Shown here piece after piece: positions 1 to 14,000 of a stretch of 64,000 nucleotides of DNA. The stretch is from Saccoglossus kowalevskii (Eukaryota > Hemichordata > Enteropneusta > Harrimaniidae). Location of the stretch: assembly GCF_000003605.2 (NCBI RefSeq), contig NW_003151753.1, positions 648,231 to 712,230 on the forward strand, in the 5' to 3' direction. A model generated the notes under the pieces. That model worked only from the letters and a program-made list of their open reading frames with translations. It made no database searches and was not told the DNA's origin. Position 1 is the stretch's first letter. Every line of letters begins with the position of its first letter. The position numbers were made by a program, and so were the translations under genes.

Positions 1-3000
1 TTTAAAACGTGCTATGCACTTTTCTACCCATTACATTTTGTACGATAGGCTGAGGCCCTGTACAGAAATAAAATTACATAATACAAAATTGACCAATACT
101 AAAATGAATAATTGTAGACAGATTTCGACATGAAATCGTGTCACTTTTATGTGCGCTAACATCTGCGAAGAGCAAAAACTCGTAAGTAGCCTTCTACCTT
201 AAAATACTTAAACAATAATGCTAAGATACGTACAGTCTTGTCTTTTTTGTGTACAACATTTTGCCATAGTGGATCAATGGTGTGGATGTGTTTGTCTGTA
301 GGTGAGGAATGGCTCAGGACCCCTTCTCTAAAATGGTAAAATAGTTCAAAGATGTTATGTGAAATATCTTACCAATAAAATTTAATTTAAAACCGATAAT
401 ATAAAAATGTCTGTAACAGAGCTCAAAAACACTTTTTGAATATTATAAAATTCACACATTTCACATCATATATATAATTGTTGTTTTCGAACCCCCTATT
501 CAAAAGTGCTGGCTACGGGCCTGTAACCTATATACATAGATTACGCTGAAGTTTGGCCATGTTGGTAATGGACTCTCGGTTTGTCAACACATCTCCAATT
601 TGTATATGTTTTTCACCTTTATAACTAAAACATGGTATCAAGTTAAAAGTATATTATCGCAAATGTAATAAGGTGATATAGTACAACTATTCAGTCATTT
701 TTTTCACTGTATGTAAGCAGTAATTATGATAAATGCAATTTGCTTTTTAAATATCTAATTATTTTATCCTCTTAGAAAATACATTTTCTTGGTACTTCTT
801 GTTCGACCACATTCGTTGTTACCAGTACCTCGATTATGTTTGCCCAGTTCAATTCTTCAAAAGGAACTAAAACAAAACAAACTACAAGAGATTCGACTAT
901 CCGCATGTCATAACTTATTATGTATTTCATGATTATAGAACATCATTATGTTAATTGTCATTATATTAATGCATTGTCGATTTCAATGTAACTTTATATG
1001 ATTGAAGTAAAATGCTCATAAGAGGGGCACTTTTGACTTGAAAGTCGATTTGGAATTATTCTGTGTTCGTAGTTTTTAAGATGATGGTTGGAATATCCGA
1101 AGTTGGTGAACAGTGGGAAGTCGATGAGAACGAGTACACGTCATATGAGTTTAGACATTGCTTCTGGTGTTATCAAGTTATTTATTTATGTATAACGAGA
1201 TAATGACAATAATAGTAAACATGAACTTCACTTTGAATGATCAATATATTTCCGGTGTAAATAAAAATATGTTTCATACTAGAAATATTAAGTTTGAACT
1301 AAATTTGTGTTTGTTCAAATTCAATTGATTCTGAGGATATAGCTTACAGGAGAGATGTTTGCTGATGGACAAATATTTATATTGTTATCGCCATTGTTTT
1401 TAAAGATTCCTATACAAACAACTTAATATTCGGTTTTGTTAATTTTGCGATATAAATGAAACGCATATAGTCCCAGCATTCTAACCATCATAGATAATCA
1501 AAATCACTTCTACGTTTGATATTCATGAAACGAAGATTTAAAACGACAGGATGAATGTGCGCTTGCAAGGAACCGTACCGGCTATGGCCGGACCACTTCT
1601 GCACGTCCCCCCTGACAGACATGGTCCTTCGGCCCACGTCATCGTACGCCTCGGGCCTACGGCTCTCGATGGATGGCCGGACCAACTAATTTTTGCTTTC
1701 TACTGCCTTGCCGAGTGATGGTATTCAAGTCCCTATATTCCCAGGTCAATTGCTTCATTAAATATAAATCCACACACAACTAGATTATATCAAGAAATCA
1801 GACTATTTCCATGTGCTCTCACTGGGATTCAATCTTTCAAATACATCAACAAATTTTGCAATGGCCCATGAGTCACCCGTGTCTATTATCTCAATATACA
1901 CAGGTAACAAATGCTATAAATGCCGTTGCTAAGGCATTATTTTGTAGTGTTGTTAGTTACATCTTGTTATAGTGTAATATGATGAGGATATAATGATTTA
2001 CCACACGTGTCACATACAGTATCACTAACTTAAAACCAGGTCACTGTTTTCCTTATTACATCCACTTGATCGGCTTGTCTATTGGACATGCAGATAAATC
2101 GGAGATATTGTTGCCATGGGTGTGTTAAATATGTGTTTACTATCCCCAAAATAATCACATTTCTATATGTACTTTAATTTATTAAATTAAAGAATATTTT
2201 TATTTAACATTTTGTCTTTGTTCAAAACATTTGATGTTCGTTTTCGGCCACATTACTGTATTTGCAACGTCGTGCAAATACATGTAATCTTACGCAACCC
2301 TCAAATTATATGTATAAACAAAATTTGAACAAATATGTAGCAATAAAGCTACAAATTGCGGCGCATTTCTAAAAACAACCGTCGTATTGAATATAATATG
2401 AAGTCGAGGCTTTCATTGCTAAGGCTCGTGTGCACATTTAGCAGACTCTATGTTAGTGAGGTAAGAGAAGTAGTCTTCAATGTGACGTCATCCTATACTG
2501 TCGATCCAGAGAGAGGAAAAGTCGAGTTCAACAATGCTTACTGAGTGTCGACAAATCTGTTTACTAGTATTGAGCGAGGCTGGGTTCAATATTTGTATTA
2601 TTATACCCAATAAAACAAACAGCAAATAGGCTGAATTGCAAGATCCTCCCGACCGAGTTTGTTATGACAACATTTAGAATGTTATCCGTTCACAAGTAGC
2701 TGTTTCATCACACTTTCAATGGTTCGTATGTATTTATATTCCATAATATCCTCCAACATTTCTGTCACTTTTAATATTTTTATATATATCAACTAGCTAC
2801 GGACAACTGTGTGACATTTCAGAAGCGCGCGCGCACACACAAAAACAACACCCAAATAAAACGCAATATAACAACACATTTCCGATTAAATGAGCAATTT
2901 AATGAAACCCACATTTTTTTTTTCAATTCCATGTTGATACAATATGAGAGGGTATTATGATTTGTCAGTCATGAACTGAAAAAAAACGTCGTCTTCACAG

Positions 3001-4300
3001 CACAGAATGCGTGGATGATCAATATTCGGTGTACACATTGACAACCGACACGCATGCGTAGTGTCATGTTTTAAATCAAATATGTCTATGAACGAGCAAA
3101 CAAAAACATCTTATATTACACCATTCAGTGAAATTCATAATGTCATCATTGTCAATTTTTCACCATAAATGTTTCTCATGAACTGCACTAAGACCCCACA
3201 CCGTGCAAATGAATGCAATGTTGTATTACTGAAGGGGGGGGGGGTCATTTAAAAAAGAAAAATATGGTATAAGAAGTTTTTAATAATAAACGTGGCATCT
3301 TGTAAAAAAAAAAAAGATTCATTATCAGTAACAACGAATTTCGGTATTGAAATAAGACAATTCTTTTGCGAAACGAAGTCTGACGTGACTTTTATTTTCC
3401 CCATCGGTTACATCACCGTTGAACGTCATAGTTTTGCATAACCAAAGACTGAATGTATCCCTGTTCTCAGGTGCGTTTTATTTATACAGTCAGTCACATT
3501 AAAATCACTGTTGTTTTTTACTTCTATGATGGCTTACATTCCTGCCATATTACCATACGATAATTTGAAAACCAGTCTTAATTTAAGTTCTGTAATTCCC
3601 TAGTGATTACAAATAAATCTGTTTTTTCGACAGAAAACTTGAATTACTTTATTTGTTATCTTACATGCGTGAATTGTGTACAATAGTAAAATGATTTCAA
3701 AGCATCTCATATTGCATGTGTAGTGTTCAGAGTTTTCAAATACTAAAGGCAAATTTGAAAAAATAATAATAATAATATTACAATAAACTTTATACAAGAA
3801 AACGACAGACATGACTTGAATTTTTCAATTATAGTACATTGCCGATAGAGGGCGTGTCTGTCCATCAAGACTTCCCACATCATCATAGATTAAATGGTCC
3901 TCGTGAAAGTATACTATTGTGATGACTACACCAGTAGTGCGTGGCAAGTGTTTCTACCTTTCAATGAAATACCGCACTATGTATCACACATGAACCCATC
4001 CTTTGTCAATGTATTCCAATGGCAAAATGGAAACAAAAAATTGACGGAATCATGAGAATCTCTCAAAATGACTGCTTTGGCATAAAACATTTACAATTTA
4101 CATTAGTCACGTGATTTTAGTGAGCCAAGCTACAATTACATATTTATATATTACTAAGAAATATATTAACTAGTCACAACGAAAATGAGTCAGCCAGTAG
4201 CACGACAATCCCGACACGCTCCCTGTGACCTGGCGTCATGACATATAGTCTAACACGTCTTGCGCTCAACATGAAAATGTCCTGCTTCGAAATTTCCACG
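1..4300. other. AT-rich intergenic spacer, no supported gene
   Basis: I see no splice-bounded coding exon or RNA gene here. The only compositional outlier is a GC-rich patch at about 1560-1690. It contains two direct copies of the motif ATGGCCGGACCA, near 1583 and 1672. I could not assign it to a gene or a repeat family. Short homopolymers (G-run near 3235, A-run near 3305) and scattered AT-rich sequence make up the rest. Confidence 0.5.
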
Positions 4301-4354
4301 AAAGGGCGAACCCAGCAAAGCTATTCTCCGGAATCTACGCGTGAAACGTCCACC

Positions 4355-4360
4355 TTTATT
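4355..4360 (-). terminator. Candidate polyadenylation signal AATAAA for the C13-like gene
   Basis: The minus strand reads AATAAA here, about 120 nt past the TGA stop at 4480-4482 of the minus-strand gene. The spacing suits a short 3' UTR. The hexamer is common in AT-rich DNA, so this is a positional inference only. Confidence 0.45.
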
Positions 4361-4479
4361 TCGGGATTATATGCCACGTATAATTCAACTTGCATTCTAT
4401 AGTAGAAGTACTATTTATATATTTATAAATTGGCAGATATATATATTTGTATATATAGGCTCTACAAAGGTCACTCGGC

Positions 4480-7400
4480 TCATCGACTATCTACTTGGGC
4501 AAATTTGATGAACCACATGGCCGTCGGCAGATTTTGGCAGCCCATGTACTCTCGCCGCAGTTCCCGCGTTGTGAAAAACCTCGCAAAGTGACAAGGTGCG
4601 CCATATATGGTAGTGTTGGCAGAATTCGGAGCACCTTCCCAGAATGCCGGTGATGACATCATAGATGGGCGAGAGTTGTCCTGCAATTGAAAACAAAAAA
4701 ACGTGCATTATTATTGAACCTATGAATATGTGAGATGGACCGGCGTGGGCGCAGTCTTTTAATTCACAGACTGAACTCGTCGATGTTTGATTATATCACC
4801 TTATTGCGGGTATAGTAATTGATTTTCGAACAAAATACACAACTTTTGAATCTGACAACTCCTCTATAAATACTAACCTTAACAATTTTACCCATGCATT
4901 GCCTGGTGTGGTCTAACCCTGTCAAGTAGTTGGTGTATTCTCCACTCCACGAATATTGATTGTTTTCGCTACTAACGTATACCGCTACGTTGCCGTGTTG
5001 TTGGGAATCTGACAACTCGTCGATGATGGCGCCAGCAAAGCTCATATCAGCTATTAAGTAAACGTGACTGGTTGCACAATCCTCCAAATCTGACATCAAT
5101 TCACGCACGGAATACGTCTCCGATTCATCTGCCTGTAAAAAATAATAGGGAAAAAAAGACACGTGTTTAAAATATTGGGAAGTAAGGTATGATCATGACT
5201 GTCTGGAAGTGGGCGCTTATAGTGCCAAATATTGGCTGAGAGCAGCGACGTTTCATTAAAACACCGTTACAGCAACCTTATATTCAGGAACAGCATACAG
5301 TCAGGTACCGAGCGAACTTTGACCTTGCATTGCTTCAGGGGAATTCTCATTAAAATTCAAAATGGCGGCCTAATTGTGAACTGGTTTTAATTGCTTGTGT
5401 TAATTGCCAGACGAACCAGCGGCGGATTAGCAGCAAATTTAGAAATGTCCCGTATATAGCGGTAACAAGTATCAGTTGTTTCAGTGTTACGTGATATTCG
5501 TCCGAGTATGTCGACAACCAAACCGTCATTTTCGGTTATCATAGTAGTAAGTCGTGAATAAACATTAAATACCCCGTGTCCAAACTGAAATTTATTCTGC
5601 AATATTCTGGTCCATTATAAATCGTTAGTCGACATGAATATGTGAATATAAAATTACGAATGATTATGATATGAACGATATTTAGTGGGTAGAGTCTATT
5701 CGAATGAACTTTTCATTGTATGTGATTATGAATACAATATGTAACGGTGATTCTACTAGAATAATTATATGATATTTTCGTATGTACATAATCAAATGAA
5801 CATGGAATTTGCAAAATGGTCAGACAAATACTAATGTTCATGATTATTCATAAGCTAGATGTGTTTTTTGCATTCAATATGGTGTGGTGTAGTAAACGCG
5901 TGCTGGGCTGTAAACAATAGAGTTGTTCCGTATTTGTTTTACAGCCACTTTATTGTCGATTTCGACACTGCATAATGTATACGATGTGAAATGGGCCATT
6001 ACAGCCGGGTAATGATGTGACAAGACAGGTGCGCGCGATTTTTAGTAGGAAATAAAAGAGTACGATTATGAGAGAAGTCAATCCCAGGAAAAAAAAAAAC
6101 TTCAAGTTGTTATATATGTATGTATGGACTCACCACTCCGTTGCCGTTGGTATCCCATAACAACATGTTACCGTCACTTGTCATTGGGTTGTTTAGGTAA
6201 ATAACCAATGTGTCGACGCATCGTGGGGATTTGCAAAATCCTGTTATCAAATTGCGTATGGGTATCTTCTGTGACGCCGGGTAGAAATTATTCGATGTCA
6301 GCTCGTCTGTGTCTTCAGGCTGGTGATCTGCTCAAAATATAATGTATTTTTGAACGTTACTTGCCTGTAGTAGTTTGTTAGGGGTGTCGCCCCCGTGACA
6401 CGGTCGTGGATGGGCGTATGCCGGCAAACGTACAGGTGGTCGAGAAAAGGGGCGATACCAGCACATTCGCGCGGAGTAACTGGAACGCGGGATATCGAAA
6501 TCATTTTGCTATCTCGCTGTCTCGCTGGATGGTATTGCGCTTTCAAAAACGCCACAATTCTGTTATTGTCTACTAGTACCCAGGTACTTGAAAGCACTTG
6601 TCAAACTGTCCCGAAGCTTCCAAAACAATGAAACGTACTGCCATCTATAGAAACCTAAGTCGTATTAATTTAATTAATATTGCCATACGAAGCGGTGTTT
6701 ATTTGTCTAACATTTCACAGTTAACCAACAGTTCAAATAGCGGTCTCTTTGATCATGCGGAGACAACCGCTGCTGCAGAATGCATGGCCCTGTTTACAAA
6801 ACAATAGCCTCGTCGAACTCACTGAATCTAATTGAACAGTTTCGCCACTAACGTAGAAATTGTCTCGCACGTCGACCACAATAGATTGTATTTTGTTTCT
6901 ACCACGTTGACTTTAAAACAAGCCGACATTAAAATATACGTTTGCGATTACTAATAGGGATTTTTTTTCAACAAATAAATGAAATGTCTTTATTAAATTT
7001 CAATCCCCGAAGTATAACACAACTTACCATCCATAATACCATCAGCATAGAAAGTTGTTATCCGTTGTTTCTTGAACCCTTCATTTCTCAACATATTGTA
7101 CATAAGACGTGTGTTGCCTTCGCTCCATGGTCGCATTGTCTGACTGCTCCAACCGCCACTAATAAGTATGGCCTGGTCACATATCTCCCATATTTTGCAG
7201 TGACTACGAACCTACATAATTCAAATAGACAAAAAGGCTTCAATCTCTGTACTAATTTACTTATTTACTCCAAAGCGCCGAAATCATCACGCAGCGCGGG
7301 TCCAAATTCTGTTTAGAACATATTACATGCGTCCGACATCACATGGGACTAGTATCGGGCTTGGTGCAAACGACACGGCGCGACGATCGAGCTTTAACAC

Positions 7401-10400
7401 GATTTATTTCCTCTCCTCTAAGCATTGGTGTCAATTCCAGCGCCATATTTATTTGTTTTATGCGAACACAATGATAAATTATACCTGTTGTAGGTTTCCA
7501 CCAATGCAACGTCTTGAATTACTTGTGAGCTCGCAGTCCATCAGGTCGTTCGTTTCTAGGTCAGTTCGGTGGATTGTGGGGCATGGTGCAAACCCAGTGA
7601 CGTCATTGCTGCATTCTAACTTTTGAACCTGTAATAACAATAAATGGTATCTTAGTAACTGTAAATAACATAGACTATAGTCAAAGCGATGCCTGAGATT
7701 GGCAAATAGAAATTTACATCATCTAAATCTATAATAATTGTAAACAAATATTCACACTCAGTTGAGTACGTTAGAGATGATACATTCAGACACTGGTCCA
7801 TTTAGGAAATATTTACCTTGGTGTCGTCATTTTTTAGATTAACTAACGGCAGGTAGTTAATTTCACATCTCTTTCGAAAGTTTACTCTCTCGATACTGCG
7901 ATGGAGGGCGTTGTGACAACGGTTTTTCAGAGCCAGTTGAAGACATTCCCCATCTCCTGCGAAATGACAGAGCACATGATATTTAACCTGTAGATCGTGA
8001 CGTAGAACTTAGTACATACACGTACTCAATTCATCATATCAAAAGACGAGAGAACAATATCATCATGACGTCACTTATTGGCTATTTGCGTCAGATCTAG
8101 GTGGCAATTTTCTTAATCAAATCAGGAATATTCGAGAGGCTAATCGCATTATGTACATAAACAATGAAGTTTTATTCTATTACACTGGTACTTGCAGTCT
8201 TTGAGAAAACATTGGTTACGGGGGAATACCGACTTCATTTGCAACTGGGCATGAACAAGTGCTAGAGTGTATTTTTTTATTGACATTGCCAAATGGATTC
8301 GTGATTGATCCAATTTATTTTTTGAATCGTGTTATCTTTTTAAGTGACGTCATTGGAATGGTCGTCGGAAGATGCGTGGGAATTTTTGTTACTACAATGG
8401 TGCCGCAAATAAAGAAGGTTGATCAGCCGCATAAACTAATATTACCTGCGTCGTGACTACGCCTAATGTAATTGGAGAAGGTGTATTATTTTGGCTACGA
8501 GACTTTGAGATAATATATAGTTTTAACTTTTGTTTGCGGCGCGCTGTGTGAAAAGTTAAACGCAGTCAAAGCCGCGAATGATTGCACCAAAAATATGAAT
8601 AAGATGATCGCCGACTGGTTAATTATAGTCTGGCACATTGACATGATGATCCTCGTATATACAATGTGCTCCCTGTCACTACATCAAAAGAAACATGTAA
8701 CTTGTATTTGGGGTATGTAGATTATTATATTTACATATAAGTTACTCCAAGCCGTGACGTCATTCTGCGCTGACGAGTTTCCACCTTGTCCGACAAGCCG
8801 AACTAGTACACACACAATTCCGAGATTATTTCAAAATAATGCAAGTACTAGTGTGAATTATCTAATAAATTGGCTACAATTTCATAGGAAATACAGTGTT
8901 CGTATTGCTATGGAAACTATACGAATGACGACAAAAACTGACGTTGTAGTCCTGGCACCCAGCGCACTGAACGTCACGTGGTACACCCAGGACGATTAAA
9001 CACTCTGTCCTTTTTACATACTGCTGATAAAGCGCATAAATGGAAGCCTAATAGTTTGGAACGACAGATAAAGACTCTTTCTGTGGTATAACCTTTGTAC
9101 GAATCGGACGTGCGCATGGCTTGCCCCGTTCCCTGTCACGTACTGTGCTCCCATGTATATTGCACAATCGTGACGTACTTGGGAAGGGATTTAAATAGAA
9201 ATGAAACAGGGTGGAAAATGTGCCTTGTAAGCAACCGGGCTCAGGACTATAAAGAGGAAGTGATCGCATTATACACCCTTTATGTTGTGGAGAATTCGAT
9301 AAAATAGGCAACAGCCTTGCGTGTAGAAAACATGGTGACCGTCACTGGTAGCATTTCCGCTCTGACGCCAGAAGGGGATGTGGCGTCTTCCCGCTTCGGA
9401 TCAATTTATCACGAAACAAAACTATGGCTGAACGGTGTGCGCGTTATTTACCCTTTCTCTGTCCCCCTAAAACATTCGCGATACTAATTGATTTACGCAT
9501 TCTATCAGTGGATGCGTGTACATTGCACGCAGTTACATACCGACCATTTATAAATATTTACGCACTGACCCCCCTCTTTTTGTCGTAAAGCGGCACCGCC
9601 ACACAAGAAGCATTTCAGCTCGTTGTCACTTCATAAAAGAGATGGTCACGGTCGGCAAAGAGTCCGTCGCCTGTGCTGAGTCTCATTAATAGCGACAAAA
9701 ACAATAAAGAAACGTCTGAAAGACGGGTATCGATGGCAGAGCGTTAACAGCACTTTTTGTTGTCAAATTTATTATCATTTGATGATGGGAAAACATTGAC
9801 ACACGTGTTAATGGGAGGCATCGCGTCAGTGTTGAATGTCTGGAATGTCCGCTTAACACATCAAAATATCAGCTAAAAAGAGTAAGAGGTAGTACATTAC
9901 AGGAATACCAAAGTCATGGCGGGAAAAAAGAGTGTGTCGTTTAATTAAATGAACAATTTGGAAAGGCTAAACAATATTACACTTACACAGGTCTTGTATC
10001 TAAACGGAAATGTTGAGAACATGATACCATGGCCCTTAGCGAATTGTCAGATAGCAACACGTAGAAACATGGTATAAAACACGTGTTTTATGTGTACGGT
10101 CGTCCCAGTTAACACAGGGACGCCAAAACAAAACAGAAATGGATATAGTAATTTGTATAATTTGTTTTGAGTTTCTAGTTGTATAACCCAACACATGTTC
10201 GAAACACGTTCCGAAGGTGTACATTACCACGGGTATATTGGCCATGGACAATAGCGTACAATTCAGCTATTTTTGATTTTACAATTCTAATTGAATGGTA
10301 ACTTACCGAGATAAAATGAATCGAGACCCGAACATCTTGTCGGTGCTCGCTCCAAGTCCACGTAAAATACAACTACTAGGTGACCAAAATTTGCTCGAGG

Positions 10401-10721
10401 ATACGGATCCAATGCAAGAACAACGTCATGTTCACCACCACGACTCAATCCTTCATCGGGAAGCACACTTCTGTACTGCTCGGTGTTACCAAACGATGTG
10501 CTATAAAAATTCATCTGGGATGCAGGTATCTTCTTCAACTTCTCGCACTCACTTTCACTCGAAATAAGCATGTTTGTACAGTCTTGTTTCTGTATAAAGT
10601 CCATTGCAGCGTCACTCCATCGGACAAGTTTCATGTGATCAGCCTCGGTTGACGGCACCCAAACAGCACTGGAAGTAGCTAAAGCGATTATCACTACTGC
10701 GTATAACTGAAGAAATTCCAT
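4480..10721 (-). CDS. Secreted C13/legumain-fold-like protein lacking catalytic residues (7 exons, 510 aa)
   Basis: Coding exons on the minus strand are 10721-10307, 7956-7817, 7628-7485, 7211-7028, 6327-6134, 5132-4878 and 4680-4480. They total 1,533 nt, all with GT..AG borders and matching phases, and end in TGA. The start gives a clear signal peptide (MEFLQLYAVVIIALATSSA). Residues 1-185 are an N-terminal region I do not recognise. Residues 186-233 are Cys-rich. From about 246 to 440 the layout follows the C13 (legumain) caspase-like fold: a first beta strand QAILISGGW, a Tyr-Ala-Asp-Gly turn near 288, a strand VDTLVIYLNN near 332, then HVYLIADMSFAGAIIDEL near 382. The Asp-His-Gly and Glu-x-Cys-x-Ser-Gly catalytic motifs expected at the last two places are absent. 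Exon structure is firm; the family is inferred from motif order. The 3' splice site of the 6327 exon has an alternative AG 15 nt downstream that also stays in frame. Confidence 0.8.
4878..7211 (-). other. Pseudo-catalytic core of the C13-like protein (exons 4-6)
   Basis: Exon 4 (7211-7028) encodes residues 234-294 with the hydrophobic strand AILISGG. Exon 5 (6327-6134) encodes 296-359, including LVIYLNNPM (335-343), where an active C13 enzyme would have a Asp-His-Gly motif. It ends in DTNGNGV (353-359), which resembles an EF-hand or dockerin calcium loop. Exon 6 (5132-4878) encodes 360-444. Its LIADMSFAG (385-393) sits where the nucleophile Cys should be, and the following run through NVAVYVSSENN resembles the next strand and specificity loop. 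Family knowledge: legumain uses His in DHG and Cys in EACESG. Inference: the protein binds rather than cuts. A distant caspase-like fold of another clan is the main alternative. Confidence 0.6.
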
Positions 10722-10864
10722 GTTGATTTGTTAAAAAAAAAAAAATTAAAAAATAACGGATTGAAGAAAATAAATGTTTCTGTAATTCTGAGCACCGCGA
10801 ATACGCTTCTAGAGTGCAGCGTAAGAGAATGTCTTCCTCCTCGACTAAGACTGTCAACTCGACT

Positions 10865-11000
10865 GGAAACCGATTAGCATTGAATGAACTCGCTATTGTA
10901 GGAAGGTCTCCCAGAGGAATACTCTGTTTGTAATCGAAATTAACCCTAGCAGAAACTTCGCCTTTCTGCCGTCGATGTCTTCTACGGATGTCCTTTTATA
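10865..11000 (-). promoter_or_regulatory. Candidate promoter and 5' leader of the C13-like gene
   Basis: Read on the minus strand, 11000-10993 is TATAAAAG, a strong TATA-box match, about 280 nt upstream of the chosen ATG. A leader from about 10970 would carry one very short upstream ORF starting near 10890. A run of A/T (10731-10760) lies just before the start codon. The surrounding 10.9-11.7 kb is richer in CpG than the rest of the window. No transcript evidence is available, so the start site is inferred. Confidence 0.4.
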
Positions 11001-14000
11001 CGAATCGTGGTCGAATTAAGTTTACCAATAATATGCGGGCGACGGGAACGAAGTGTAACTCGCGGTTAATCGATGAATGACTAATGCGACGAGTGTGTGT
11101 TGTATGACGCGTAGAAGGGCTGCCGTAAACAAAGGTAACCCCACACAGAGGGGAGTCGGCAATGCCAGCCACTCGCACTAAAGATCATTTCGCACCAAAG
11201 ATGCGATTACAATCGTCCGAACACAAACAACAGAAAAAAGCCATTTAAACGAAACTGTTTGAAATTCGCCGTTGGCGGACCACTCAAAGAATTTCAGCGT
11301 TGGCCTTAAGGCAGTTAACTTCTAGGCTGTAATCGGTTTTGCTGGTAAATATGCAATTGCGGCAATAGACGCCGCGTTGACATGGGAGTGAAACATCGAG
11401 CAAAGCGTTCATGTGAATGCAATTTCTGTTGACACGGTGTTCAAACCGACGGGGAGAGGGAACGTGCGGGGTATACGTCACACCTCCGATGAATTTTTTG
11501 CATTAAAACAAATAAATAGATATTACAGAGAGAATTTGGGGTTATGAGATGATTACAGCGGCGCCTTTTATCGGGAGAAACGGCATGCTTTACGTTTGTG
11601 ACCAATCGCTTAAAAAACCATCAAGCAAAGACGGGGTTGGAATTCTTGAGTCGTCCGATGAGTCCACGCTCTGTGAATTCAAATATATGGCACACGTTGA
11701 CATGGGGGAGCTGAACGAGCAATAAATCAAACCGCTGACAACGCGAACGAACGTGTATGACAGTCAGTTTTACACCGACAGAGACGCCAGTTCTATTTTT
11801 ACCAAATCTTCGGATACAAAATTTGACCTCTTATTAAAAAAATCTGTTACTGCTACGTGCCACTGAATGGATGAGAAGACTGAATTAGCCGATGAAAACC
11901 GTTTATTCCAGCATTTACACAAACCTGATATCAAATTGGCTTTCTGTTACCACCGCGAGAATAATTACGAAACCAGTCAATTGCACCCTCTGGGACAGCA
12001 ATAATAACCCCAGCATCCTTTATAACTATTCAATTTATAAAGGTTATTATTATTTCACTTACTGTACTTTAAGAAAGTTTGTCGATATAAATAGATTTGG
12101 AACCTAATTATATCCCTTGTACATTTCATCACCGATTCTTAATCATTTTGTAAATTAAGTTTACAATATAAAGGACAATCTGTATTGAGCGGTAACCATC
12201 GTCAACATGCCGACAATTTCTATTATACATCCACGCATTCATCTACCATAATATTATTTCAATTCATACCTCGGACAAAGACACCGGACCTCCCATACTA
12301 CATCAACGCTAACCGCCATTTCCGACCATTTTATCAGCCAAATGACTTGAATAAACTCGGACCATATTACAACTTTTTTTTTCAATGTTGTACGAGCCCG
12401 TCCATTCAAACTAATTACTGAATGATTAGTTTTAATTAATAAAATTATATATTTTATTCTCAAGTAATAAGCGTGTTAAATTCTCTGTCATTTGTTTGAC
12501 AGACACTGCACTCCCGCTATTTGGAAACTTGCTACCAGAGTTTTTTTTTTTTTTTCATTTTAAAGTTATATAAAGTTGTATACCATAACCCGCGTTGAAG
12601 ACAATCACCATACTAACAGCGACAGAATCCTAAATTATTGAGATTTATCGGGATCTTATGTAATCCAGTATCATCTCATAAAAATCCACCCATGAAACTA
12701 GACCATCTGCGCCGAACTGCTTGTAAATATAGAACCCCCATTATCACCAAGCGCCATTCTTTCCACTCCTATCGACTTGGAGCTACAGAGCTGGTTTTAA
12801 ATCGAATAGTTGAACACAGCGAACCAGTATACGTACGATATACACAAAACACGATTAAAACGGGTTTACTCATTCAAAGCAACATTTTGTCATACTTTCA
12901 AGCAACGTTTCAACAATAGAGCGAATTCTATGTTCTATATCTTAAACCTCCCATTGGTACATTGTCCACTATGTACACTTTAATTCGGTCGAGATGAAGG
13001 CCATGTTTTTCGCACGGTATTCAAAATACTTAGCGGGGCTTATGTAGCTTATACTAATTGCTATATTAGGCCATGTATTGAGCGAACAGCGCAGTTATAA
13101 TAGAAACACCGTAGTGTGGAATGAAATCTCTGTGTTGCCTGCTCGAAGCAACCTGAATAGCCAGCAATAACAAGACGATTACGGCGGCTTTGGACAAAGA
13201 GCGTCCGTCCTTTGAAGGATCCCACAGGGATATGTATTGATGGCACTGTGGTTATGGGCTTCTCTCTGTGTTTAGATATACTCTTATTATTGAATCCACT
13301 GCCTTTTATGTCTAACTACACGATGATCGTGACTATAACGAGGACACATACACAACATACAAAGTAAACGACGCGCGCTGTGGTGTCAAGAGGAACGCGT
13401 TTTGCGAGAAGAATGCTGTCAAGTACGCGACAAATTCAAAATGAATAAATATATTCTGCCGTTATACATAAACTATGTGAAATGTCGAATAAAGACTAGT
13501 TTATGTGTGACTCAGTGTATGTATAACGTACATAACCATAATATGGACTTGAAATGCTTGTATTCCTTAGAGTTTTGCATTGCCGCAACTTTCATATAAT
13601 CCCGTCCAAATATAGTACTCGCCCTGTCTCCAGGCGCGATAATCCCCGTAATATCACAGAAGTCACGTGACGTTGAAAAAACGCGCGTTTTGTGAAATGT
13701 CTTTCGATCGAAAACTCAGCATTACCGACCGCTGAGTAAGAACAAGTCCGCGGCGTGGCCAGGTACATGTTAAGTACATTCAAGATGTAGTTCGAAGTCA
13801 CGTGATAAAACTTAAAAATGACCATTCGAGTATACGGTATTGAATAAAATGACACACCCGAGCGGTTTCAATACACTTAGTGACCATGACCGCTTGGTAT
13901 CTTGCTCTTGCGAAACGTAAAGAACTATAGTTACATATTCAATGAATAATAACGGTAACCATGGAAACCATTAGTAAATGTGCTTGTTAAATAAACATTT

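Noticed and set aside
5387-5602. Minus-strand open run between exons 5 and 6 of the C13-like gene
   Set aside because: Exons 5 and 6 already join in phase 0, and this segment has no fitting splice pair.
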